From: an uncultured Anaerobutyricum sp. | Lineage (GTDB): Bacteria > Bacillota > Clostridia > Lachnospirales > Lachnospiraceae | Assembly (NCBI GenBank): GCA_934317185.1 | Contig: CAKREJ010000023.1 | Location: 1 to 19,023, forward strand | Length of the DNA: 19,023 nt | Direction: 5' to 3' | In this document: piece after piece, positions 7,631 through 14,577 of the stretch | Layout of the letters: every line of letters starts with the position of its first letter | How positions within the stretch are numbered: position 1 is the first letter of the stretch | Notes under the pieces: generated by a model | What the model saw: only the letters and a program-made list of their open reading frames with translations | What the model was told of the DNA's origin: nothing | Databases searched by the model: none | Translations under genes and position numbers: made by a program

Positions 7631-8518
7631 ATGGAAATGACTAATGTAGGAAATCTGTTAGAACTTAAAAAAATTTATAGCCGTGGTATTACCGGAAAAG
7701 GTATTACTGCGGCTATTTTAGATACCGGAATTTACGCACATCCGGATTTTTTTATTCCACAAAACAGAATACTGTATTTTCAGGATTTTGTAAGAAATCG
7801 AAGAGGTCCTTTTGATGATAATGGGCATGGAACACATGTCAGTGGAATTATAGCATCGGGAGGGCATCTTAGAGATGGGAGCGGAATAGGGGTAGCTCCG
7901 GAAAGTACGGTAGTAATGCTTAAAGTGCTTGAAAAGGATGGAAGCGGTAAAATAAAAAATATGATAAAAGGAATGGAATGGATTCTTGCAAATCACCAAA
8001 AATATGGAATTCGAATCGTGAATATTTCTGTCGGGATGCCCGTTAAAAACATAGAAAATCCTGAGGAAGATATTCTGGTAAAAAAAGTGGAGGCATTGTG
8101 GGATGCAGGAATGGTCGTAGTCGTAGCAGCAGGAAACGACGGACCGGCACCTCATACAATAACCAGTCCGGGAACAAGCCGTAAAGTGATTACGGTAGGA
8201 ACAGGAAAAGAGGCAGGTAATGAATATTCCGGGCAGGGACCGGTGCTTGGAAGTTGTATATGTAAACCGGATATCATCGCTCCGGCAGCAAATATTTTAA
8301 GTTGTGATAATCATGGAAAAAGTTATAAGAGGAGGAGCGGAACTTCTATGGCAACGCCTATCGTGGCAGGAACAGTTGCCCTTTTATTATCCAGTGAACC
8401 GTGGCTGTCAAACAGAGACGTAAAAATACGGCTGATGCAGAGTGCGATTGATTGCGGATTAGCAAAAAGCAGGCAGGGATGGGGACTTTTAAATCCCAAA
8501 GGGATGCTGAGAGTTTAG
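7631..8518 (+). CDS. cytoplasmic subtilisin-like S8 serine protease
   Basis: A 295-residue subtilase with the full catalytic set: D31 (AAILDTGI), H66 (DDNGHGTHVSG), oxyanion N169 (AAGNDGP) and S239 (RSGTSMATPIVAG). There is no signal peptide, and the N-terminal extension before the first core strand is only about 20 residues, so it resembles intracellular subtilisins (Isp) rather than secreted ones; it also lacks a recognisable inhibitory propeptide. It begins 47 bp after the TPR-DUF4037 stop, with AAGGA spaced 10 nt before ATG 7631, and closes the cassette. A protease next to a TPR scaffold and a nucleotidyltransferase-like domain suggests regulated proteolysis, but the target is unknown. 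Confidence 0.92.
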   Translation: MEMTNVGNLLELKKIYSRGITGKGITAAILDTGIYAHPDFFIPQNRILYFQDFVRNRRGPFDDNGHGTHVSGIIASGGHLRDGSGIGVAPESTVVMLKVLEKDGSGKIKNMIKGMEWILANHQKYGIRIVNISVGMPVKNIENPEEDILVKKVEALWDAGMVVVVAAGNDGPAPHTITSPGTSRKVITVGTGKEAGNEYSGQGPVLGSCICKPDIIAPAANILSCDNHGKSYKRRSGTSMATPIVAGTVALLLSSEPWLSNRDVKIRLMQSAIDCGLAKSRQGWGLLNPKGMLRV

Positions 8519-8531
8519 TATAATATTTTCT

Positions 8532-8549
8532 TTGTTAATATGTTAAAAA
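8532..8549. promoter_or_regulatory. Rex-like operator, distal site
   Basis: The 18-bp site reads TTGTTAA, TATG, TTAAAAA. It matches the clostridial Rex consensus TTGTTAANNNNTTAACAA with one mismatch in the second half. It lies 14 bp after the S8 protease stop and about 210 bp before fucO. AT-rich DNA makes chance matches easier; the second site near the fucO promoter raises the likelihood. Confidence 0.45.
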
Positions 8550-8683
8550 GAAAATGATGAAAAGACAAAAAAATATCAGTATATACAATGAAAACAAAAC
8601 CGTAGTACTAAAAAATACGATTGAAATTCACAAAAAAAATAAATAAAAACGGAAATTTACAGTCGTATTTCATAAAAGAATCT

Positions 8684-8711
8684 TTTACATTAAATGGTGA
8701 CCTGTTATAAT
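8684..8711 (+). promoter_or_regulatory. fucO promoter
   Basis: TTTACA (8684-8689) and a perfect TATAAT (8706-8711) are separated by 16 bp. They lie about 50 bp before the fucO ATG, in a 240-bp gene-free region. This is the best sigma-A promoter candidate for fucO. Confidence 0.65.
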
Positions 8712-8719
8712 AATAACAG
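8702..8719. promoter_or_regulatory. Rex-like operator overlapping the fucO -10
   Basis: A perfect 7-bp palindrome (CTGTTAT, 4-nt centre AATA, ATAACAG) covers the -10 hexamer of the fucO promoter. It contains TGTTA, six bases, TAACA, the core of the Rex (NADH-sensing repressor) site. The position is ideal for repression. Rex is known to control alcohol dehydrogenase and fermentation genes in Clostridia, and FucO uses NADH, so the assignment is chemically sensible. Confidence 0.5.
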
Positions 8720-8758
8720 TAAAAAGATAAAGCACACTCAGTAAAGGAGAAAGGAAGC

Positions 8759-9907
8759 ATGGCAAACTGTATTACACTTAACCAGACATCTTATCACGGA
8801 GCAGGAGCAATTCAGTCTATTCCAGACGAAGTAAAAGCACATGGTCTTAACAAAGCCTTCGTATGTTCTGACCCTGATTTAATTAAGTTTGGAGTAACAA
8901 AGAAAGTAACAGATGTATTAGAAGCGGCTGAATTAGAATATGAGATTTATTCTAATATCAAACCGAATCCGACGATTGAGAATGTACAGACTGGTGTAGC
9001 TGCATTCAAAGAATCCGGTGCAGATTATTTTATTGCAATTGGTGGCGGTTCCTCTATGGATACAGCAAAAGCTATTGGAGTTATTATTAATAATCCAGAT
9101 TTTGAAGATGTAAGAAGCTTAGAGGGAGTAGCTCCTACTACAAAGCCGACAGTACCTATTATTGCTGTACCAACAACAGCAGGAACAGCAGCAGAGGTAA
9201 CAATTAATTATGTTATCAAAGATGATGAAAAACAGCGTAAGTTTGTTTGTGTAGATCCAAAAGACATTCCGGTAGTTGCTATCGTTGATCCTGATATGAT
9301 GAGTAGTATGCCATATGGTCTTACCGCATCAACTGGTATGGATGCTCTGACTCATGCAATCGAAGGATACATTACAAAAGGTGCATGGGAAATGACAGAT
9401 ATGTTCCATATTAAGGCAATTGAGGTTATTTCAAGAAGTCTTCGTGCTGCCTGCGAAAATGATCCTAAGGGAAGAGAAGATATGGCTCTTGGCCAGTATA
9501 TCGCAGGAATGGGATTCTCTAATGTAGGACTTGGTATTGTTCATTCTATGGCTCACGCATTAGGTGCTGTATATGATACACCACACGGTGTTGCCAATGC
9601 GATCCTTCTTCCTACTGTTATGGCTTATAATGCAGATGCAACAGGAACAAAATATAAAGATATCGCTGTTGCTATGGGCGTAGAAGGTGTAGAAGATATG
9701 ACACAGGAAGAATACAGAAAAGCAGCGGTAGATGCAGTAGCACAGCTTTCTAAAGATGTAAAGATTCCTCAGGATTTAAAAGAAATCGTAAAAGAAGAAG
9801 ATTTAGACTTCCTTGTAGATTCTGCTTACAATGACGCATGTGCTCCTGGAAATCCAAAGGATGCAAGCAAAGAAGATATTAAAGCATTATATCAGTCCTT
9901 AATGTAA
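8759..9907 (+). CDS. fucO: lactaldehyde reductase / 1,2-propanediol oxidoreductase
   Basis: A 382-residue iron-containing (group III) alcohol dehydrogenase, full length and strongly similar to E. coli FucO throughout, for example AIGGGSSMDTAKAIG, the VPTTAGTAAEVTINYVI segment, RKFVCVDPKDIP and MALGQYIAGMGFSNVGLG. The metal ligands D195, H199, H262 and H276 are all present, as is the NAD-binding GGGS (95-98). It interconverts L-lactaldehyde and L-1,2-propanediol with NADH, in the cytoplasm, in fucose/rhamnose fermentation; it can also act on related short diols and aldehydes. It appears monocistronic with its own promoter, possibly under Rex control. Its codon choice looks more biased to GCT/GGT/GTT than the neighbours', as in highly expressed genes. 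The stop is 2 bp from a structured palindromic element that probably terminates transcription. Confidence 0.93.
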   Translation: MANCITLNQTSYHGAGAIQSIPDEVKAHGLNKAFVCSDPDLIKFGVTKKVTDVLEAAELEYEIYSNIKPNPTIENVQTGVAAFKESGADYFIAIGGGSSMDTAKAIGVIINNPDFEDVRSLEGVAPTTKPTVPIIAVPTTAGTAAEVTINYVIKDDEKQRKFVCVDPKDIPVVAIVDPDMMSSMPYGLTASTGMDALTHAIEGYITKGAWEMTDMFHIKAIEVISRSLRAACENDPKGREDMALGQYIAGMGFSNVGLGIVHSMAHALGAVYDTPHGVANAILLPTVMAYNADATGTKYKDIAVAMGVEGVEDMTQEEYRKAAVDAVAQLSKDVKIPQDLKEIVKEEDLDFLVDSAYNDACAPGNPKDASKEDIKALYQSLM

Positions 9908-9909
9908 AA

Positions 9910-10079
9910 CTCCTGATTTGAAGAGTTGACGGACGAAAAATAAAAAGTATCTTATAGCATCTGTGCCAGTAGTCGCTACGTATGGAATGCTCGCTTATAG
10001 GCTTGCATTCCATACTGGCTCCGAGGTCACATCTGCTATAAGATACTTTTTATTTTTCTGTCTAATGCAAATCAGGCAG
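9910..10079 (+). repeat. structured palindromic element, copy A (after fucO)
   Basis: A long, nearly fully paired stem-loop starting 2 bp after the fucO stop. From outside in: CCTGATTTG (9912-9920) with CAAATCAGG (10068-10076); an AT-rich perfect 25-bp stem (9935-9959 with 10034-10058); TGTG (9962-9965) with CACA (10028-10031); an internal loop with CCAGTAGTCGCTAC on the left (9966-9979) and TGGCTCCGAGGT on the right (10016-10027); an 11-bp stem (9980-9990 with 10005-10015); and a 14-nt loop starting TCGC. The right arm of the AT-rich stem ends in T-runs, so it probably also acts as the fucO terminator. The internal-loop sequence, not the stems, is what is conserved in copy B. Confidence 0.85.
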
Positions 10080-10234
10080 AAGAAAGGGGGATGCTCCAGT
10101 AAATTATGACAATCAATGAGCGAAACTCTCCAGCAGATGAGGAATTAACCCAATCATTGAAATTGCTTATCACTTTTAGATATGAAGTTATCTCACATCT
10201 GATATAGTTTATATTGCTCTTTGAAAAAATTTTT

Positions 10235-10415
10235 ATCCTGATTTACTTCTGGAGCAGGCAAACAGAAAAAGAAAAAAGAAATACTGGATAAAATGTGGCC
10301 TCGGAGTGAGTAAAGAATGTGAGCTGTTTGCGAACATTCTTCACGCAACGACTACTGACACATTTTGCCAGTATTTCTTTTTTCTTTTTCGTCCGTCAAC
10401 TCTTCAAATCAGGAG
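10235..10415 (-). repeat. structured palindromic element, copy B (after the amidase gene)
   Basis: A second member of the element, in the opposite orientation, placed directly at the 3' end of the convergent amidase gene. Pairs: CCTGATTT (10237-10244) with AAATCAGG (10406-10413); a perfect 23-bp stem (10265-10287 with 10368-10390); AAAATGTG (10290-10297) with CACATTTT (10359-10366); an 11-bp inner stem (10310-10320 with 10334-10344, one G:U on the RNA); and a 13-nt loop. On the minus strand the internal loop reads TCAGTAGTCGTTGC and TCACTCCGAGGC, matching copy A in length (14 and 12 nt) and in most bases. The amidase stop codon (10409-10411) lies inside it. Between the copies (10080-10234) I see nothing recognisable. 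Confidence 0.85.
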
Positions 10416-10987
10416 ATCTTTTGTGGGAGTTCCAGATAATTGAGGATTCCTGCATAAATTCCATATGCGAATTGATATGGTTCTTCAAGCATTCGTTGAT
10501 TGTCTTCATAGTTAGTTATGTATCCGAGTTCTACAAGAACAGCCGGCATTTTTGTGTTTTTTAAGACGTAGAGAGAAGGTCTTGTAAATACACCATTATA
10601 TTTCGTGCTGGTTCTTCGTACAATTTCAGATACAATGTCATGAGCCAGATACCATGCAGTCGAATCGGTAAAAGAAACATAGGCTTCGGTTCCGTTAATA
10701 TCTGGATTTTCACTGGCATTTACATGGATACTGATGAAATAATCAGCAGACCAGGTATTTGCCTGTGTTACTCGTTCTTTCAGGCTGCTCGTATTGCTGT
10801 AGCCTAAGGTGGTTTGTGGTGTTGGGCGGGAAAGACGAGCTTCGAAACGATAGTCTTTGGATAAAATATCAAAGAGAAATCGTCCCACTTTGTAAGTGAT
10901 ATCCTGTTCTCGTACTCCAAAACCTTCTGCTCCTGCATTGATTCCCTCCGGATTATGTCCCTGATCGATATAAATTTTAATTGCCAA
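10409..10987 (-). CDS. N-acetylmuramoyl-L-alanine amidase (Amidase_3)
   Basis: A 192-residue zinc amidase that cleaves the bond between N-acetylmuramic acid and L-Ala in peptidoglycan. The Zn ligands and catalytic Glu are visible: H11 (IDQGHNP), E27 (VREQD), H88 (FISIHVNA) and E153 (LVELGYITN). It is a bare catalytic domain: no signal peptide, SH3 or cell-wall binding repeats, so how it reaches the wall is unclear. The start is a choice. A TTG at 10987 gives MAIKIYIDQGHN, which fits the family N-terminus and has GGGGA 6 nt upstream; a GTG at 11020 adds 11 residues without a good ribosome site. The last codons run into palindromic element copy B. It is divergent from the XpaC gene. Confidence 0.88.
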   Translation of the reverse strand: MAIKIYIDQGHNPEGINAGAEGFGVREQDITYKVGRFLFDILSKDYRFEARLSRPTPQTTLGYSNTSSLKERVTQANTWSADYFISIHVNASENPDINGTEAYVSFTDSTAWYLAHDIVSEIVRRTSTKYNGVFTRPSLYVLKNTKMPAVLVELGYITNYEDNQRMLEEPYQFAYGIYAGILNYLELPQKIS

Positions 10988-11118
10988 ATGAGTTCCCCGT
11001 TTTTCTTTTAATATATTCACTGGAAAGCTGAAAAATTCCTCAGTAAGAAATTCTTCGCTATAAAAACAATCTGATTTATGATATAGTAAAAGAAATACAG
11101 ATTAGGAGTATGTGTATT

Positions 11119-12405
11119 ATGAGTGATCAAAGAGATAAATTTGATTTTTCAGATTTGGAAGATCTGGGGAATAAGATACAAAAAACGATTGATACTGCGA
11201 CCGCAGAAGTTTTAAAGCAGGCAGGTACTGTGAAGGATGAGGCATTAAAACAGATAGATAAGGCAAAAGAAGAGGCATCCAGGCAGATGGATAAGGCAAG
11301 GGAGGAGGCATCCAGACAGGTTGATAAAGCAAAAGAGGGTGCGACAAGACAGTTTGATAAAGTTTATGGCTATCAGAAGGAACAGGCGTATGTGGATGTA
11401 GGACATGGAAGAAGAGTTGTGTCAGGAAAGCTAAAGAAGAATCCGGGACTTTATAGTGGTCCGGCAGAGATTGCGGTAGGAGCAGTCGGTCTTGGCGTTT
11501 TTGGAGTGGCTGGAATTGGTCTTGGTGTTACTACATTTTTAGGTGCGATGGCATCAAATCTTGCGATTGCCTCTGCGGCAATTTTTGTTCCATTTACAAT
11601 AATAAGTGCCATATTATTTGGAAAGGGCATTTTTAGCAGTGGCAGGGCTAGGAGAATTAAACAATACTCCCAGATATGGATGGGAAAACAGTATGTTACA
11701 ATTGATGATCTTGAGAGTAAAGTTCACTGGAACAGAAAGAAGATTATGAGAGATATTCATTTTCTGACAAAGAGAGATCTGATTATTGGGGGACAGTTAG
11801 ATGAAGGAGAAACCTGTCTGCTGCTTACCGATGAATCAAGAAGTCAATATGAGAATGCTATGGATGCCAAAAGACTTAGAGAAGAGGAAGAAGCAAGAAA
11901 AAGAGAGTTAGAGGAGGCGATGGAGAGTGCCTCCTTTGAGCAAAAAGAGATTTACCGGATAAAGAAAGAAGGCCAGGAGTATTTAAAGCAATTGGCAGAT
12001 ATCAAAGTCCAGATAAGATCATCGGAGGTGGCAGCAAAGATTGCACATATGGAAGTACTGGCAGCACGGATTTTTGTATGTGCTTCGGAACATCCGGAAA
12101 GTATTTCACGGACAGATAAATTGTTTAAGTATTATTTTCCGTCGGTAATGAAGCTTCTTAATGTATATGGAGATATGGAGAGACAGCCGATTCAGGGAGA
12201 AAACATTCAGAAATCCAGAAAAGAAATTGAAGAATCTTTAGATACTATAAATCAGGCATTGGAGAAGTTATTTGATGAAATGTTCCAGGATGTAGCAATG
12301 GATATTTCATCAGATATTCAAGTGTTAGAAGTCATGCTTAAACAGGATGGATTAACCGGAGAAGAGATGCACGCAGATAAGACGGAACCGATGTTAAAGT
12401 TTTAG
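11119..12405 (+). CDS. XpaC-family protein with 11-residue amphipathic repeats
   Basis: A 428-residue membrane-associated protein of the XpaC family (the '5-bromo-4-chloroindolyl phosphate hydrolysis protein' family). Residues 38-81 are four tandem 11-mers of the type AKEEASRQMDK, an amphipathic, highly charged helix. Two hydrophobic segments follow (about 116-144 and 148-168). The region after them (about 175-245: MGKQYVTIDDLESKVHWNRKKIMRDIHFL) looks like a small winged-helix-type domain. The rest is coiled coil with the XpaC C-terminal helices (RTDKLFKYYFPSVMKLLNVYGD). The start is ATG 11119, with AGGAG 10 nt upstream; the ATG at 11110 is too close to that site. It heads an operon with telA, 52 bp downstream. 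The cellular role is unsettled; it is usually grouped with tellurite/envelope stress genes. Confidence 0.85.
   Translation: MSDQRDKFDFSDLEDLGNKIQKTIDTATAEVLKQAGTVKDEALKQIDKAKEEASRQMDKAREEASRQVDKAKEGATRQFDKVYGYQKEQAYVDVGHGRRVVSGKLKKNPGLYSGPAEIAVGAVGLGVFGVAGIGLGVTTFLGAMASNLAIASAAIFVPFTIISAILFGKGIFSSGRARRIKQYSQIWMGKQYVTIDDLESKVHWNRKKIMRDIHFLTKRDLIIGGQLDEGETCLLLTDESRSQYENAMDAKRLREEEEARKRELEEAMESASFEQKEIYRIKKEGQEYLKQLADIKVQIRSSEVAAKIAHMEVLAARIFVCASEHPESISRTDKLFKYYFPSVMKLLNVYGDMERQPIQGENIQKSRKEIEESLDTINQALEKLFDEMFQDVAMDISSDIQVLEVMLKQDGLTGEEMHADKTEPMLKF
11230..11361 (+). repeat. four tandem 33-bp repeats encoding 11-mers
   Basis: Within the XpaC gene, four consecutive 33-bp units encode VKDEALKQIDK, AKEEASRQMDK, AREEASRQVDK and AKEGATRQFDK. 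Eleven-residue periodicity gives an amphipathic alpha-11/3 helix of the kind seen in apolipoproteins, synucleins and LEA proteins, which lie on membrane surfaces. Copy number may vary between strains. Confidence 0.85.
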
Positions 12406-12457
12406 AAAATTTTAGAAAGGAAAAGCCGTTTTTGTTTAGCGGCAGAGGGAAGGGCAT

Positions 12458-13606
12458 ATGAGTATGGAGATGAGCAGTATTGAAGAAATGTTAAAGGAGG
12501 GAGCTTCTCTTACATTAGAACCGGAGGTGGCACCGAGTCTTCCGACAGAAGAGCCAAAACCAGTCCCGAAAGTATATGAAGAGGAACAGTATCTTACTGA
12601 CGATGAGAAAAAGCAGGTAGAAGCATTTGTAAAGCAGATACGTTTAGATGATTCAAACGCTATTTTGCAGTACGGAGCCGGCACTCAGAAAAAGATGTCA
12701 GCATTTTCAGAAGGAACACTGGAAAAGGTTCGTTCCAAAGATCTTGGAGAAGTTGGAGAATTGTTAAATGGTGTTGTTGTCGAGCTGAAAGGATTTGATG
12801 AAGAAGAGGAAAAGGGACTGAAAGGCTTTTTTAAGAAAAAGGTTTCTAAAGCTCAGGCATTAAAGCTTCGCTACAGTAAGATAGAAGGAAATATCGATGA
12901 AATCTGTGAAAAATTAGAAGGACATCAGGTACAGCTTTTAAAAGACAGTGCGATGCTTGATCAGCTTTATGAATTAAATAAAGTATATTTCCGAGAGTTG
13001 ACAATGTATATTCTTGCGGGAAAGAAGAAGCTTGAAGAAGAAGAGAATGAGGTTATTCCTGCATTAAGGAAGAAAGCAGAACAAAGTGGAAGACAGGAAG
13101 ACGCTCAGGAAGTGAATGATAGAGAAGCACTGTGCAATCGTTTTGATAAGAAGCTTCATGATCTTGAGCTTACAAGAATGGTGGCTTTGCAGATGGCACC
13201 ACAGATTCGTATGGTACAGTCAAGTGATGTGGAAATGTCAGAGAAAATTCAGTCTACATTAGTGAATACGATTCCGCTCTGGAAGAGTCAGATGATTATT
13301 GCTCTTGGAGTGGAGCATTCAAGGGCCGCAGCAGAGGCACAGCGTAAAGTGTCAGACCTTACTAATGATCTTCTGAAGAAAAATGCGGAGAAGTTAAAGG
13401 TGGCGACGGTTGAAACTGCCAAAGAAAGTGAGAGAGGTATCGTTGACATGGAAACACTCGTGGCAACGAATGAGAGTCTTATGAGTACAATTGATGAGGT
13501 AATGCAGATTCAGCAGGAAGGACGTCAGAAAAGAAGAGAGGCAGAAAGTAAACTTATGCAGCTTGAGGATGAGCTGAAAAATAAAATGCTTAATCCACGA
13601 GGATAA
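12458..13606 (+). CDS. telA: toxic anion resistance protein, TelA family
   Basis: A 382-residue, almost entirely helical protein of the TelA family (toxic anion/tellurite resistance), of the usual length. Family features are the LKGFFKKKVSKAQALKLRYSKIEGNIDEI region, the HQVQLLKDSAMLDQLYELNKVYFRELTMYILAGKKKL stretch (read in two parts around DQLYELN and the FRELTMYI helix), and the C-terminal AAEAQRKVSDLTNDLLKKNAE coiled coil. It has no membrane segment. The Pro/Glu-rich N-terminus (about 16-45) is probably disordered. It is the second gene of the XpaC-TelA operon, a pairing common in Firmicutes, and probably acts with XpaC at the membrane. Real tellurite resistance is uncertain; stress or envelope maintenance is an alternative. 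Confidence 0.88.
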   Translation: MSMEMSSIEEMLKEGASLTLEPEVAPSLPTEEPKPVPKVYEEEQYLTDDEKKQVEAFVKQIRLDDSNAILQYGAGTQKKMSAFSEGTLEKVRSKDLGEVGELLNGVVVELKGFDEEEEKGLKGFFKKKVSKAQALKLRYSKIEGNIDEICEKLEGHQVQLLKDSAMLDQLYELNKVYFRELTMYILAGKKKLEEEENEVIPALRKKAEQSGRQEDAQEVNDREALCNRFDKKLHDLELTRMVALQMAPQIRMVQSSDVEMSEKIQSTLVNTIPLWKSQMIIALGVEHSRAAAEAQRKVSDLTNDLLKKNAEKLKVATVETAKESERGIVDMETLVATNESLMSTIDEVMQIQQEGRQKRREAESKLMQLEDELKNKMLNPRG

Positions 13607-13813
13607 TGGAACTGGATTATGTCCAAAAGGTCATGATTTGTTTTGAAAAATATGTAATTGTGCGGATGTTTTAGTTACAATTGTATCGTTTTATTGTGGT
13701 ATATTACGGTTTTATTAAAAAATATTTCAAAAGTCACATTTCAGACACATTCAGCGTTTATAATGAGCCTCAGTTAGTTAAATATATGGTTATAAATATG
13801 GAGGAAATAAAAT

Positions 13814-14491
13814 ATGCTGAATAAAATGAAACGTGTAGCAGCCGGTTTACTTACCGCAGTCTTTCTTTTAAATATATCTGCAGTACCAGGGGTGAACAAC
13901 TTAGCACAGGTAGAGGCTGCAAGCTTAGTAAAAACAGGAACAGTAACATCTAGTATTTTAAATATTCGTGTAAAAAAGAGTACAAAGGCAAAGAAGATCA
14001 CTACTTTAAAAAAAGGAGCAAGAGTAACACTTCTTTCTAACAATTCCAAGTGGGTTGCTGTAAAAGTAAAAGGTCGTGTTGGCTATACTCAGGGTCAGTA
14101 CATTGGTGTTGCCAATGGAGGAACTGCTTCTGACACGACAATGAGCAAGGGCGAGAGAGTTGTGAATTACGCAAAGAGATTCCTGGGTAATCCATATAGA
14201 TGGGGTGGAACAAGTCTTACTCGTGGAGCTGACTGTTCAGGATATGTTATGAGTGTATATAGACATTTTGGTAAGTCACTTCCTCATTCTTCTTATGCAC
14301 AGAGAAGAGTTGGAAGAAGAGTTAGCAGCTTAAGCAAGGCAAAACCAGGTGATATTATCTGTTATAGCGGTCATGTAGCAATTTACATGGGTAACAACAG
14401 AGTAATTCATGCAAGTAATCGAAAAGATGGTATTAAGATTACAAAAGGAGCTGCTTATCGTTCTATTGTAACAATTCGTAGAATTTTTTAA
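13814..14491 (+). CDS. secreted SH3b-NlpC/P60 peptidoglycan hydrolase
   Basis: A 225-residue exported protein. The signal peptide is residues 1-36 (KMKR, then AAGLLTAVFLLNISAV, probable cleavage near VEA-A). A bacterial SH3 domain follows (about 41-98: SSILNIRVKKSTKAKKITTLKKG and the WVAVKVKGRVGYTQGQYI strand), which anchors to the wall. The C-terminal NlpC/P60 domain (about 112-225) has the triad C141 (GADCSGYVMS), H187 (YSGHVAIYMG) and H199 (VIHASNR), a cysteine endopeptidase that cuts stem peptides. GGAGG lies 9 nt before ATG 13814. It has a 207-bp gene-free upstream region with a TATAAT at 13759-13764 but no good -35, and is followed by a strong terminator. Confidence 0.93.
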   Translation: MLNKMKRVAAGLLTAVFLLNISAVPGVNNLAQVEAASLVKTGTVTSSILNIRVKKSTKAKKITTLKKGARVTLLSNNSKWVAVKVKGRVGYTQGQYIGVANGGTASDTTMSKGERVVNYAKRFLGNPYRWGGTSLTRGADCSGYVMSVYRHFGKSLPHSSYAQRRVGRRVSSLSKAKPGDIICYSGHVAIYMGNNRVIHASNRKDGIKITKGAAYRSIVTIRRIF

Positions 14492-14503
14492 TTTTCATAC
14501 ATA

Positions 14504-14556
14504 ACAAAGAAAACCAAAAGGCATCCAACAACAGGGTGCCTTTTGTTTTTCTTTGT
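14504..14556. terminator. bidirectional terminator between convergent genes
   Basis: Twenty-base arms (14504-14523 and 14537-14556) pair with a single mismatch around a 13-nt loop. The core is AAAAGGCA with TGCCTTTT. A/T tracts on both sides give T-runs on either strand. It lies between the NlpC/P60 gene (+) and the 987-residue gene (-), so it probably serves both. Confidence 0.88.
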
Positions 14557-14577
14557 TTCAAAGTTGTAAATCAATAT

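Noticed and set aside
7718..8155. 145-codon minus-strand open frame inside the S8 protease gene
   Set aside because: Antisense shadow; the plus-strand frame carries a full catalytic triad, and the antisense product is Cys/Ser/Tyr-rich with no family features.
8526..8557. ATTTTCTT/AAGAAAAT hairpin after the S8 gene as terminator
   Set aside because: Weak A/T-only stem with no following T-run; the Rex-like palindrome inside explains the symmetry better.
8613..8670. 8-bp inverted repeat AAATACGA/TCGTATTT upstream of fucO
   Set aside because: Long 42-nt AT-rich spacer and no T-run; it is expected by chance in such AT-rich DNA.
9910..10415. CRISPR array or insertion sequence
   Set aside because: Only two inverted copies with no spacers, and no transposase gene lies between or beside them.
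10319..10564. Plus-strand open frame over the palindromic element and amidase 3' end
   Set aside because: It is antisense to the amidase gene, covers the hairpin, lacks a ribosome site and has low-complexity Phe-rich translation.
11110..11118. Alternative XpaC start at ATG 11110
   Set aside because: It is 1 nt from the AGGAG site, too close for initiation; ATG 11119 has normal spacing.
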